NCBI GenBank assembly: GCA_963692995.1
Contig: OY843611.1
Coordinates: 2,108,001 to 2,172,000 of the forward strand
Length of the DNA stretch: 64,000 bases
Source of the DNA: Bin87 sp963692995
GTDB taxonomy: Bacteria; Chloroflexota; Dehalococcoidia; Lucifugimonadales; UBA3495
Reading direction: 5' to 3'
Part shown: one piece after another, positions 7,773-16,738 of the stretch
How positions within the stretch are numbered: the first letter of the stretch is position 1
Layout of the letters: each line of letters begins with the position of its first letter
Translations under genes and position numbers: made by a program
Notes under the pieces: generated by a model
The model's input: only the letters and a program-made list of their open reading frames with translations
Databases searched by the model: none
Told to the model about the DNA's origin: nothing

Positions 7773-8567
7773 ATGATCAAAGGCAAGAATATGCTCCGCT
7801 CCGCGCTTCTGCTGGCTGGCGCGGGGATCCTGATGTTGATGGTGGCTTGCGATTTTCAGCAGGTGCCGGCCGCGTCGCTGACCGGCGGCAACGCCCTCGG
7901 CGGCGCGTCGCAGCCGGCGGGGCAGTTTGCGGGCTATCCCTATGACGTGATCCAGGTTAGCGGGTTCGGCACGGTCAAGGGAGCGCCGGATGTAGCGACG
8001 CTTTCGCTGGGAGTGTCGGTTACTGCCGAAACGGTGGCCGAAGCCAGGAACGCTGCGGCGGAGTCAATGGAAAAGGTGATGAGCGCCGTGCGGGGAAATG
8101 GCATTGCCGCGGCGGATATTGCCACCAGGCATTTTCGAATCCACCCGGAGTATGATTACGGCATGGACCGGCTGGAGCGGGTAGGGTTCACCGTCAGCAA
8201 CGGACTGATGGTGACGGTGCGGAATGTGGATACGGCGGGCGCAGTCATCGACGCCGCGGTCGCTGCCGGAGGCGATCACCTGGTATTTGATGGCCTGAAC
8301 TTTGCCTTTTCGGATACTGCCGCGATGGAACGGCAGGCGCGCCAGGCCGCTGTGGAGAATATGCGGGGAAAAGCTTCGCAAATGGCGGAATTCAGCGGCC
8401 GGGCTCTGGGAGACCTAAAGGTAATTTCCGAAACCTCGGCCGGTGACGGAGGCCTAAACCGACTGTTCGCTGCCGCTGAAGCCGGGGCCTATGGCAGGGG
8501 CACCCCGATAACGCCGGGTGAGGGTGAGATCAGCGTTATCGTGTTCGGCGTCTATGAGCTTCAATAA
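7773..8567 (+). CDS. SIMPL-domain (DUF541) lipoprotein
   Basis: The 264-residue protein begins with a lipoprotein signal peptide (hydrophobic LLLAGAGILMLMVAC, lipidated Cys about residue 26). The rest matches the SIMPL/DUF541 fold: YDVIQVSGFGTVKGAPDVATLSLGV, then AAESMEKVMSAVRGNGI, YRVSNGLMVTVRNVD-like strands and the C-terminal PITPGEGEISVIVFGVYEL. Members of this family are periplasmic or outer-surface proteins such as BP26/OMP28 and Bacillus YjaZ-type partners; the biochemical role is unclear. It lies 5 bases before the dcd-ribD gene. Confidence 0.85.
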   Translation: MIKGKNMLRSALLLAGAGILMLMVACDFQQVPAASLTGGNALGGASQPAGQFAGYPYDVIQVSGFGTVKGAPDVATLSLGVSVTAETVAEARNAAAESMEKVMSAVRGNGIAAADIATRHFRIHPEYDYGMDRLERVGFTVSNGLMVTVRNVDTAGAVIDAAVAAGGDHLVFDGLNFAFSDTAAMERQARQAAVENMRGKASQMAEFSGRALGDLKVISETSAGDGGLNRLFAAAEAGAYGRGTPITPGEGEISVIVFGVYELQ

Positions 8568-8572
8568 CCGTC

Positions 8573-10264
8573 ATGGTACTTAGCGACGGCGCGATCCGGC
8601 GTCAAATCGCCGGGGGACGCATTGTGGTGCGTCCCATTGACTTGGAGGACATTCAGCCGGCCAGCATCGACCTGCGCCTGGACCGCCGGTTTTTGGTGTT
8701 CTCCAATGCGCGCCAGCCTTATATTGATGTGCGGGGGCCGCTGGACAATCTGACCGAGGAAGTTTGCATCGAGGATGACCGCCCATTTATGCTGCATCCG
8801 GGGGAATTCGCGCTGGGAAGCACCATAGAGCATATCGAACTGCCCGAAGACCTGGTGGCGCGACTGGAGGGGAAAAGCAGCCTGGGGCGGCTTGGGCTGC
8901 TGATTCACAGCACGGCCGGATACGTCGATCCCGGATGGAAGGGGCACCTGACTCTGGAATTGAGCAACGTGGCGAGGTTGCCCATTGCGCTGTACTACGG
9001 GATGAAAATTGGTCAGATTTCTTTTTTGCAGCTGACCGCCCCGGCGGAACGTCTTTATGGGTCGCCGGAACTGGGCAGCCGATATCAGGGACAGACCGGC
9101 CCCACCGCCAGCCGTTTGCATCAGGATTTTACGCGAAGGGATCGGCTTGACGTGAGCGGCGGCGTTGACCCAATGCAGCGCGCATTAGCTCTGGCGCGGA
9201 TGGCGCTGGGTTCCACCAGTCCCAATCCGGCGGTGGGGGCGATGGTTGAGCGCGACGGAAGCATCGTTGGGGAGGGGTACACGCTACCGCCCGGCCAACG
9301 TCACGCCGAGATCGGAGCTCTACAGCAAGCCGGCGACCGGGCCAAAGGGGCTACCCTGTACAGCACGCTGGAACCCTGCTGCCACTACGGTCGGACGCCG
9401 CCCTGCACCGACGCCATTATCGCCGCCGGGATTAGTCGCGTGATTTACGCAGCGGAAGATCCCAACCCCCGGGTGGCAGGCGGGGGCGGCGCGGCCCTGC
9501 GGGCGGCCGGTCTGGAGGTTGAACCGCGACCTAATCGGGCAGCTGACGAACTTTACGAAGCCTTTGCCAAGCACGTGACCAGCGGGCTGCCCTACGTTGT
9601 GGCGAAGTTCGCCATGAGCCTGGACGGGAAGATCGCCACCCGGACCGGAGACTCGCAATGGATAACCGGGCCGGACGCCCGCGCTCGGGTACAGCGGATG
9701 CGAAAGGAAGTGGACGGCATAATGGTGGGTATCGGCACGGCGCTGGCGGATGACCCGCAGCTAACCGCTCGCGACGAGTCTGGGGAAGCCCTTGCGGTCA
9801 ACCTCCAACCCCTTCGGGTAGTGGTGGACAGCAAGGCCCGCGTGCCGGCCGACGCGCGCGTGTTTTCCCAACCGGGGCGAACTTTAGTGGCCGTAAGCGA
9901 AAATGCCAACGCGTCGCGGATCGCGGCTTTGGAAGATGTGGGCGCAACGGTACAGGTTTTTCCGGGGACTGACGGGAGGGTAAATCTGCCGGCGCTGCTG
10001 GAATACCTTGGCGCGGCAGGCGTGGTCAGTTTGCTTGTGGAAGGAGGCGGAGGAGTGCTGGGATCCCTGCTGGACGCACGGCTGATCGACAAGCTGCACG
10101 TGTTCCTGGGGCCGGCGCTGATCGGCGGGGCCGGCGCTCGATCCCCTATCGAAGGCGAGGGAGCTGCCCTGATGGCCGATGCCTGGCGCCTGGAGAAGGC
10201 CAACATGGAAACCATTGGCGAAGATTGGCTCATCACCGGCTATCCAATTCAGGGAGACGGATAA
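8573..10264 (+). CDS. dcd-ribD: Fusion of dCTP deaminase (Dcd) with bifunctional RibD (deaminase-reductase)
   Basis: One uninterrupted 563-codon frame carries two complete enzymes. Residues 1-186 are a dCTP deaminase: KSSLGRLGLL (101-110), HSTAGYVDPGWKGHLTLEL with the catalytic Glu at 129, and the C-terminal YQGQTGPT. Residues about 200-563 are RibD: the zinc deaminase HAE (244-246) plus PCC (268-270) and Cys278, then the reductase domain starting VVAKFAMSLDGKIATRTGDSQW and ending before ribE. Dcd deaminates dCTP (some members also hydrolyse dUTP); RibD makes the pyrimidine precursor of riboflavin. Only a 14-residue linker separates them, and Met201 could serve as an internal RibD start. ribE starts immediately after the stop. 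Confidence 0.92.
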   Translation: MVLSDGAIRRQIAGGRIVVRPIDLEDIQPASIDLRLDRRFLVFSNARQPYIDVRGPLDNLTEEVCIEDDRPFMLHPGEFALGSTIEHIELPEDLVARLEGKSSLGRLGLLIHSTAGYVDPGWKGHLTLELSNVARLPIALYYGMKIGQISFLQLTAPAERLYGSPELGSRYQGQTGPTASRLHQDFTRRDRLDVSGGVDPMQRALALARMALGSTSPNPAVGAMVERDGSIVGEGYTLPPGQRHAEIGALQQAGDRAKGATLYSTLEPCCHYGRTPPCTDAIIAAGISRVIYAAEDPNPRVAGGGGAALRAAGLEVEPRPNRAADELYEAFAKHVTSGLPYVVAKFAMSLDGKIATRTGDSQWITGPDARARVQRMRKEVDGIMVGIGTALADDPQLTARDESGEALAVNLQPLRVVVDSKARVPADARVFSQPGRTLVAVSENANASRIAALEDVGATVQVFPGTDGRVNLPALLEYLGAAGVVSLLVEGGGGVLGSLLDARLIDKLHVFLGPALIGGAGARSPIEGEGAALMADAWRLEKANMETIGEDWLITGYPIQGDG

Positions 10265-10849
10265 ATGTTCACCGGAATTGTGGAAGAAGTTGGACGGGTG
10301 TTCTCCCGGGACGGCTACAAGTTGAAGATTAATGCCGGTCGGGTTCTGGAGGACGTGAAACTGGGCGACAGCATTGCCGTCAACGGCGCGTGCCTGACGG
10401 TGGTGGAGTTTGGAACCGACGGTTTCGCCGTGGATCTGGCGCCGGAGACGCTCCGGCGAACTTCCCTGGAGCAGGCGGACACTGGCAGCGCGGTGAATCT
10501 GGAGCGGGCGTTGGCCGCCCACGACCGCATGGGCGGTCACATCGTGCAGGGCCACGTGGATGCCACCGGAATGATTACCGGTTTCACACCCGAGGCGGAC
10601 TGCTACATCGTGGAAGTGGAAGTTCCGGAGTCCCTCGCGCCATACATAGTGGAGAAGGGGTTTATCGCGGTTGACGGGATCAGCCTGACGGTGGTACAAA
10701 GGTTGGAGCGCCGATTCACGATTTCGGTAATCCCCTTCACGATGCAGAATACCAACCTGCACGAACGGGAAATCGGTGACCGGGTGAACTTGGAAGCGGA
10801 TATTCTGGCTAAATACGTGGAGAGCCTGTTGAGCGCCAGATTCAGCTAA
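10265..10849 (+). CDS. ribE: Riboflavin synthase, alpha chain
   Basis: RibE dismutates two 6,7-dimethyl-8-ribityllumazine molecules to riboflavin. The 194-residue protein begins MFTGIVEEVGRV, the invariant start of the family, and has two lumazine-binding repeats, with DSIAVNGACLTV (first) and DGISLTV (second) and the junction GGHIVQGHVD. It starts directly after the dcd-ribD stop. ribH (lumazine synthase) is not in the window and must lie elsewhere if the pathway is complete. Confidence 0.95.
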   Translation: MFTGIVEEVGRVFSRDGYKLKINAGRVLEDVKLGDSIAVNGACLTVVEFGTDGFAVDLAPETLRRTSLEQADTGSAVNLERALAAHDRMGGHIVQGHVDATGMITGFTPEADCYIVEVEVPESLAPYIVEKGFIAVDGISLTVVQRLERRFTISVIPFTMQNTNLHEREIGDRVNLEADILAKYVESLLSARFS

Positions 10850-10886
10850 TTTGGAGCGCGCTAGAACCACCGGGTGCAGAGTGCAG

Positions 10887-11522
10887 ATGCAGTTAATTAG
10901 CATCGAAAAGGGTCTTGAAGACCTGAAAGCCGGCAAGTTCCTCATTGTGGTGGACGACGAGGACCGGGAAAACGAGGGCGATTTGGTAATGCCGGCGCAG
11001 CACGTCACGCCGGACGCCATCAATTTCATGGTGACGCACGCCCGTGGGCAGCTATGCATGCCTATGCTGGCGGAACGATTGGCCGAGTTGGACATCCCCA
11101 TGTTGCCCAGCCGCCACTCTGATGCGGCGATGCCGACAGCATTCACTATGCCAGTGGACTACGCCATAGACACTACGACGGGCATATCCGCCTACGACCG
11201 AGCGGCTACCATACGGGCGCTGATCGATCCGGCGGCTCAGGCGACCGATTTCATCCAGCCGGGTCATCTTTTCCCCCTGCGCTATCATATGGGGGGAGTG
11301 CTAGTTCGGCCTGGTCACACCGAGGCGATTATCGATCTCTGTCGTTTGGCGGGGCTTTATCCGGCCGGCGTTGTTTGCGAGATCATGAAAGATGACGGAA
11401 GCATGGCGCGGCTGCCCGACCTGATCCCCATGGCAAAGCGGCACACCCTGAACATTCTGTCAATTGCTGATCTGATTGAATACCGGAGCCAGCACGACCC
11501 GATTGGTCAAGGAAGCGAATAA
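10887..11522 (+). CDS. ribB: 3,4-dihydroxy-2-butanone-4-phosphate synthase (stand-alone RibB)
   Basis: The 211-residue enzyme converts ribulose 5-phosphate to 3,4-dihydroxy-2-butanone 4-phosphate and formate. Active-site motifs are VVDDEDRENEGDL, TTTGISAYDRAATIRAL and RPGHTEAIIDL, and the length fits a RibB-only protein. The ATG at 10887 places ISIEKGLEDLKAGKF where relatives begin; the frame is open 12 codons upstream. Its TAA stop overlaps the ATG of ribBA by one base. The following gene carries a second RibB domain, so the cluster has two copies of this activity. Confidence 0.93.
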   Translation: MQLISIEKGLEDLKAGKFLIVVDDEDRENEGDLVMPAQHVTPDAINFMVTHARGQLCMPMLAERLAELDIPMLPSRHSDAAMPTAFTMPVDYAIDTTTGISAYDRAATIRALIDPAAQATDFIQPGHLFPLRYHMGGVLVRPGHTEAIIDLCRLAGLYPAGVVCEIMKDDGSMARLPDLIPMAKRHTLNILSIADLIEYRSQHDPIGQGSE

Positions 11523-12754
11523 TGCCCCTATGCAGCCTTGAAGAGGCGCTCGAAGACTTGGCCTCCGGCAAATTCGTGATCGTCGTTGATGACGAGGGGC
11601 GCGAGAACGAGGGAGACCTCTTCCTGTTTGCGGAGCACGCCACGCCCGAAGCCGTTACCTTTATGGCAAGTCAAGCTCGAGGGCTGGTGTGCGTCCCCAT
11701 GCTGGGTGAACGGCTTGATGAGTTGCAAATCCCCATGCTGCGGAGCCGCCACGCTCGTTCCGAGCAGCCCACGGCGTTCACTACGTCGGTGGACTACAAG
11801 CGAAGCACTTCCACCGGCATATCGGCCTACGACCGCAGCGCCACCATACGGGCGCTGATTGACCCCGCCGCGCGACCGTCGGATTTCATTCACCCCGGGC
11901 ACATGTTCCCGCTTCGGGCGGACCCGGGAGGCGTGTTGAAACGCGCCGGGCATACCGAGGCTATTCTGGACTTGTGCCGAGCGGGAGGGGCTTATCCCGC
12001 CGGCGTAATTTGTGAAATCATGAACGAAGACGGCACCATGGCGCGACGGCCTGAGCTGGAGCGGTTTGCCGTTAAGCACGACCTGAAGATTTTCAGCATC
12101 GCCCAGTTGATTGCCCATCGGAGGATGACGGAAGACCTGATCACCCGGGTTGCGGAAGCGGAGTTGCCCACGCAATATGGCGTGGCTCGCCTGATTGGAT
12201 ACCGCAGCGCCGTGGACAGCGGGGAACATGCCGCGCTGACGGTGGGCGAATGGAATGCGGATGATGAGGTGCTGGTGCGGGTGCACAGCGAATGCCTGAC
12301 CGGGGACGCTTTCGGCAGCCTCAAGTGTGACTGCGGGCAACAGTTGGACATGGCAATACGAATGCTGTTTGAGCACGGCTCGGGCGCGTTGCTGTATTTG
12401 CGCCAAGAGGGTCGCGGGATTGGGCTGCACAACAAGATCAAGGCCTATGCCTTGCAGGACCAGGGGATGGACACCATTGAGGCCAACGTAGCGTTGGGTT
12501 TCCAGCCCGATGAGCGGAAATACGATCTGGCGGTGCAGATCATGCGCGACCTCAACATTATCCGCGCGCGGCTGGTCACCAATAACCCCCACAAAATAGC
12601 GGGCATCAGCAGCTTGGGGCTAGAGGTGACGGACCGGGTCGGGCTGACGGTTGAGCCCAACGAATCGAATGAGCATTACCTGCGCACCAAGCGGGAGAGC
12701 ATGGGACACCTCATGTCCGTAATGCAGCCGGATTTCTCCGGGACCGGGGATTAG
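11522..12754 (+). CDS. ribBA: Bifunctional DHBP synthase / GTP cyclohydrolase II
   Basis: The 410-residue protein has an N-terminal RibB domain (VVDDEGRENEGDLF, STGISAYDRSATIRAL, KRAGHTEAILDL) and, from about 205, a GTP cyclohydrolase II domain with the zinc ligands in HSECLTGDAFGSLKCDCG and the GTP-binding RQEGRGIGLHNKIKAYALQD. GCH2 opens GTP to start riboflavin synthesis. Both domains look complete; about half of the RibB part matches the stand-alone RibB just upstream, which suggests duplication. It ends the riboflavin cluster. Confidence 0.95.
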   Translation: MPLCSLEEALEDLASGKFVIVVDDEGRENEGDLFLFAEHATPEAVTFMASQARGLVCVPMLGERLDELQIPMLRSRHARSEQPTAFTTSVDYKRSTSTGISAYDRSATIRALIDPAARPSDFIHPGHMFPLRADPGGVLKRAGHTEAILDLCRAGGAYPAGVICEIMNEDGTMARRPELERFAVKHDLKIFSIAQLIAHRRMTEDLITRVAEAELPTQYGVARLIGYRSAVDSGEHAALTVGEWNADDEVLVRVHSECLTGDAFGSLKCDCGQQLDMAIRMLFEHGSGALLYLRQEGRGIGLHNKIKAYALQDQGMDTIEANVALGFQPDERKYDLAVQIMRDLNIIRARLVTNNPHKIAGISSLGLEVTDRVGLTVEPNESNEHYLRTKRESMGHLMSVMQPDFSGTGD

Positions 12755-12826
12755 CCGCGGCGCAGTGCGGGTCGGGGGTGGATTCGAGACCCACTCCGGG
12801 ACTTTTGGCGCAGGGAGCCGGAGAAA

Positions 12827-13934
12827 CTAGCCGGCTTCGCCCAGGCGGCTAACCAGCCAGGCTTCGATGAAATCGTCGATATTGCCGGCCAGCACGGAGT
12901 CGGTATTTCCGGTTTGATGATCCGTCCGGTGGTCTTTAACCGATCGGTAGGGGTGGAGGACATAGCTGCGTATCTGATTGCCCCACTCGGCTGAGACCCG
13001 TTCGCCGCGCAGGGAAGACAGTTCTTTTTCGCGCTCTTCCTCGTGTCGGGCGAGCAACCTGGCCTTGAGGATCCGCATGGCGTAGTCGCGGTTTTGATGC
13101 TGGGATCGCTCGGTTTGGCATGACACCACAATACCGGAGGGAAGGTGGGTAAGTCGCACCGCCGACGCGACTTTTTGCACGTTCTGACCGCCGGGGCCGC
13201 TGGAGCGGAAAAAGTCCATCTTCAGGTCCTCGGTCCTTATTTCCGCCTCCGTGTCACCGTCGAGAACGGCCGGAAGGACCTCAACCCGGGCAAAGGAAGT
13301 CTGACGCCGGCGGGCCGGGTCAAAGGGAGACATTCGCACCAGCCGGTGTACGCCAACCTCGGCGTTCAGGTATCCGAAGGCGTGCTCGCCGCCGATTTCC
13401 ATTGTGCTGGCGCGGAGACCGGCTTCATCGCCGTAGGCGATGTTCAGGACCTGTAAGGGTCTTTTGCCGGCGGTGGCCCAACCGGCGTACATGGCGGTCA
13501 GCATCTCGACCCAATCGTGGGAGTCGGTGCCGCCGGCGCCGGAGTGGATGGTCAAGATAGCCGGACGGTCGTCATATGGCCCGGACAGGGTAAGCGCCAT
13601 CTCGGCGCGGGCCAGCTCGGCGGTGACGGCAGTGGTCTCTGCGGTCAGGTCGTCGGCGAAGCTGTCGTCAGCGGTCTCGATGGCGAGTTCAGCCAGTTCC
13701 AGCAGGTCGGCCACCCGGGACTGCAAGCCGTGCCATAATTCTAGCGATTGTTGCAGTCGCCCCAATTCCTGCATCTTGCGTTGGGCGCGAGCCGGGTCGT
13801 CCCAGAAACCGGGAGCCGCCGCCGCGCTTTCCAGTTCGGCGATGGATTTTTCGCGGTCGGCGAGGTCAAAGACGCTCCACGACGGCATCCAGCTTGACGG
13901 ACAGGTCGGTGAGTTGCTGGCGTAGTTCTTCCAT
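12827..13934 (-). CDS. prfB: Peptide chain release factor 2, with programmed +1 frameshift
   Basis: RF2 recognises UAA and UGA stops. The conserved body (GGQ in SSGPGGQNVQKV, tripeptide SPF in VRMSPFDPARR) is one long frame from 13867 to 12827. The true start is an ATG at 13934 in another frame: 22 codons (MEELRQQLTDL...) lead to CTT TGA C at 13871-13865, the classic prfB slippery site, preceded by the Shine-Dalgarno-like GTGGAG. Slipping on CTT into the +1 frame gives a 368-residue protein, the normal RF2 length. Frameshifting is therefore autoregulated by RF2 abundance. This also shows UGA termination is monitored in a cell that recodes UGA as Sec. Confidence 0.95.
13865..13871 (-). promoter_or_regulatory. 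prfB programmed +1 frameshift site (CTT TGA C)
   Basis: On the minus strand the bases read CTTTGAC. The zero-frame TGA ends a 22-codon leader; the +1 frame continues with GAC into RF2. A purine-rich GTGGAG lies just upstream, at the spacing used by the stimulatory anti-SD contact in other bacteria. Low RF2 lets the ribosome pause and shift; high RF2 terminates. Confidence 0.93.
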
Positions 13935-14004
13935 TGAGGGAAATGCCTCCTCGATCATCGCTTATCGTTAGGATAATATTTTACAAGCAATTGACCCGGT
14001 TGAC

Positions 14005-15564
14005 CTATGCCAGTTTCGCAAAAAACGCCTCAATATATCCAGGCAGTCTTCCAGTGGAATTAACGCCGCTCAATGCGTCCTGAATGTCGCAGCAAGTAAG
14101 TTCGTCAAACAACGCCGGCGCAGGGACATACGCTTCGTTCGCGTCGTTAGGCTCAAATTTGCCTAGAGAGTTGCCATATACGCGCATTGACCGGGCCATG
14201 ATTTTCCGGCCGGCTTGCGAGAGGAAGTACGCGAACAGATGATCAATATAGTGTTGTCCGTAGAGGTTAGGCCGGAATCCGTGAAAACAGGTTAAGCTAA
14301 CGGCAGTGCTTTGATTACGAATTATCTTGTAGTCTCCGCGAGCGAAAACGCCCAGGAACAGTGGGGCAGGGTCCCGGTTCTCCGTTTTGTACCAAGGGGT
14401 TCGGTTACGGGTGATAAACCGTCGGTGATATCCTTTGGCCTCGCCGAATTCGATATAGTCTTCCGCTTGCGATGAAAGGACGCCGCTGGCAGAAAACAAC
14501 AGCACTGGAGCATCATCTCTAAACAGGCGCTGGTAATCCACTGCTGCGAAAATCGGTTTTCTGATCAACGAGCTGCGGGAGACGCAAGGAATACACTCGG
14601 TCTCTTTCAGTCCCCAGCGTCGAGCTTCGGAAGGACGAAGCGCAAAAAATTGGTTGGCCCCAGTAGCGATACCTCGACTAAAATGTCCGTAGTAACTCAG
14701 GCTAACCATAGCATAAGCATGCTCACGGTGGGCGGTGGGCGCGAAATAAGAGAGCCATTTAGAATCAGGATCCAAGTCGGCAAGGGAGACTCTGGCAACC
14801 GGCGGCGCGGCTAGAACATCCGGCAGCGCGTCAAGCGACGCGACTGAGTGAAAATCCACTGCGTCGCAACTTACGCCCGCGTCGTAAAGAATGATGCCCA
14901 CCGAGGTTATAGCGTCGGGTACAACGTCCTTCTCGCAATCAAGGCTGATGATTGCGACCAGATGACCGCCATCCATCAATTTCGTCTTCACCAGTTTGCC
15001 GTAACCCGTATTCAGGAACTCCAGGGGCATTATGTAAGCCAGCCGGCCACCGCCGCCAATTTCGGAAAGCGACTTGAGCAGGAAGGCTGAGGCGGTGTTG
15101 ATGTAACCAGATAGTCGCAAGCCAAGATTCGCGGAAAACGCATTGAGGACGGCATCGCGGTTAGGAAATTTCTGAAACCGCATATAGGGAGGATTGCATA
15201 CGATATTCTCGTGTTGTCGCCCCCAGGAAAGCAGATAGTCCTCGTTAGCGATAAAAGAGGCGTCCTGATTGGCAGCATTGGACCAGAAGCGCAGGATCGT
15301 CGGATCAACTTCACTGGCCGTGAAATTGATCAGGCTGTCGCTGGCAACCGGCTGCCAGAACGCCCCCAAGCCGAAACAGGGATCGTACAGCGCGGCGCCA
15401 CCCGCTCCCAAAGCCCAATGGGCCATAAAGCCGGCTACGGCGTGATGGGTGAAAAACTGACCGAATCGCTTACGATGCTCCAACCCGACCTGATCCAGAT
15501 AGGCAGTGCTATCCGGGGTTGGCAATCTCGTCGAGAAAGGTTGCGTGGTCAAGGTAGCCGGCAC
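14005..15564 (-). CDS. N6-adenine DNA methyltransferase of an AccI-like restriction-modification system
   Basis: The 519-residue protein has SAM motif I YDPCFGLGAF (60-69) and catalytic motif IV NPPYMRF (124-130), the gamma-type N6-adenine order, preceded by KRFGQFFTHHAVAGFM (about 32-47), which is typical of HsdM/Eco57I-like modification enzymes. The C-terminal third is probably target recognition. The start overlaps the 3' end of the restriction gene by 56 bases. Codon use and base composition look less GC-rich than prfB and thrS on either side, a sign of transfer. Pairing with an AccI-like nuclease suggests it protects a GTMKAC-like site, but specificity is not proven. Confidence 0.85.
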   Translation of the reverse strand: MPATLTTQPFSTRLPTPDSTAYLDQVGLEHRKRFGQFFTHHAVAGFMAHWALGAGGAALYDPCFGLGAFWQPVASDSLINFTASEVDPTILRFWSNAANQDASFIANEDYLLSWGRQHENIVCNPPYMRFQKFPNRDAVLNAFSANLGLRLSGYINTASAFLLKSLSEIGGGGRLAYIMPLEFLNTGYGKLVKTKLMDGGHLVAIISLDCEKDVVPDAITSVGIILYDAGVSCDAVDFHSVASLDALPDVLAAPPVARVSLADLDPDSKWLSYFAPTAHREHAYAMVSLSYYGHFSRGIATGANQFFALRPSEARRWGLKETECIPCVSRSSLIRKPIFAAVDYQRLFRDDAPVLLFSASGVLSSQAEDYIEFGEAKGYHRRFITRNRTPWYKTENRDPAPLFLGVFARGDYKIIRNQSTAVSLTCFHGFRPNLYGQHYIDHLFAYFLSQAGRKIMARSMRVYGNSLGKFEPNDANEAYVPAPALFDELTCCDIQDALSGVNSTGRLPGYIEAFFAKLA

Positions 15565-16585
15565 CTCCGTGAAAAGTTACGTAGAACAAAAGACGGCCAC
15601 GGTCTAACTCCTTCAAGGCCGAACGGTGTTGCGGCATATCGATGCGGCCCAAAATTTCCCGGCAAATTCGGATGTCAATTTTAATGGTGGGCTTACGCTG
15701 ATTTTTCGTATCGAGTTCTATGGAAAATATCTGTCCTTCATTCTGGGGGTCGGAAGCGATTTCAAGGATACGCTGGAATGGGATGCTGTACGCTTTGTCG
15801 AAAAACACTTGCAAATAGTGATGCCGTACGCCGAAATTCTGAATCCAGCGGTTGACCAGCGCCAAATCTTCCAGCTTCGGCGTGATGCTGAGATAGTCTC
15901 GCTTGTGCAAGATTTTAATTTGCTCTTTGAGTGATTTAAGCCAGTCGGTCACTTGCCGCAGTTCGATGGTACTGGACCAGCTGGGCCGTCTAAAGTCCAG
16001 CTCGCGGAAAGTTTCCGCTGTTGCGTTGAGTATCAGTTGATAGATGGGAGGATTTCGTTTTGAGAGCAGTTCTCCATAAGGTGGCTCGAGCAGTCGTCGC
16101 TGTAGAATCGCGCACTCCCGTTCCGCATCACGGTTCCTTGCTTCCATAAACGCGGAATACCTTTGGGATAAAAAACTGCTGGAGCGTACTTCAATAGCGG
16201 CTATCGCACGGCTGATGAAATCGGCGTTTTCCAGGTCATAATCACCATTTTCGGGCAAATCCTCCCGGCGGTAGATGAGGATATCGGGTTTCTTGCCAAT
16301 GGTGTTCAGTTCTTCCTGATAGGCGGCGAAAAAATCGGCAAACCCTGGGTCGCCGGCCGACAGGCTATCAGCCCTGCCGTAACGCATTGCCCGGTATTCA
16401 TTGGAGTGTCCATTGATGGCATTAAATACTATCTGCTCGGCCCAATCGCCCTGCTCCTTGTTCGTAAGGAACTCGGAGTTGGCCAGAGTAGGCAGGCGAC
16501 CACTGACGACGATTTCAGTGTCAATGTCAAAGGGGGCATCCTGTATCAGGCGCAGGATTCGATCTTTATAGTTTTCGGTACTCAT
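15509..16585 (-). CDS. AccI-family type II restriction endonuclease
   Basis: A 358-residue protein whose N-terminal DIDTEIVVSGRLPTLANSEF, LTNKEQGDWAEQ and nuclease core KKPDILIYRRED followed by AAIEVRSSSFLS resemble AccI-type endonucleases (PD-x(n)-E-x-K/R core with Arg in the last position). A strong ribosome site GGAGGTGA precedes the ATG. Together with the overlapping methyltransferase downstream it forms a complete type II system. The family assignment is from memory of the motifs; recognition sequence is inferred only. Confidence 0.75.
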   Translation of the reverse strand: MSTENYKDRILRLIQDAPFDIDTEIVVSGRLPTLANSEFLTNKEQGDWAEQIVFNAINGHSNEYRAMRYGRADSLSAGDPGFADFFAAYQEELNTIGKKPDILIYRREDLPENGDYDLENADFISRAIAAIEVRSSSFLSQRYSAFMEARNRDAERECAILQRRLLEPPYGELLSKRNPPIYQLILNATAETFRELDFRRPSWSSTIELRQVTDWLKSLKEQIKILHKRDYLSITPKLEDLALVNRWIQNFGVRHHYLQVFFDKAYSIPFQRILEIASDPQNEGQIFSIELDTKNQRKPTIKIDIRICREILGRIDMPQHRSALKELDRGRLLFYVTFHGGAGYLDHATFLDEIANPG

Positions 16586-16698
16586 TCTCGTTCACCTCCA
16601 GCAGCGAACAGCTGTAGAGGTCCAAGGCGACGATATTATCAAAGCCGAGCCTTACTGCAAAGCGGCGGATAATCGAGCGTCTGCGTTAAGTGTGCAAG

Positions 16699-16704
16699 TA
16701 TAAT
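16699..16704 (+). promoter_or_regulatory. Possible -10 element of the thrS promoter
   Basis: A perfect TATAAT lies 35 bases before the chosen thrS ATG. No convincing -35 was seen at the usual spacing. Because an earlier in-frame ATG overlaps this box, the box argues for the later thrS start. No T-box leader is visible in the short space. Confidence 0.45.
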
Positions 16705-16738
16705 GGTAGGCGAACTCTCTCTCAGGCAGGTAACCGCC

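Noticed and set aside
8540..8575. An FMN riboswitch before the riboflavin genes
   Set aside because: The space before dcd-ribD is only 5 bases, too short, and no RFN-like conserved segments were seen in the upstream region.
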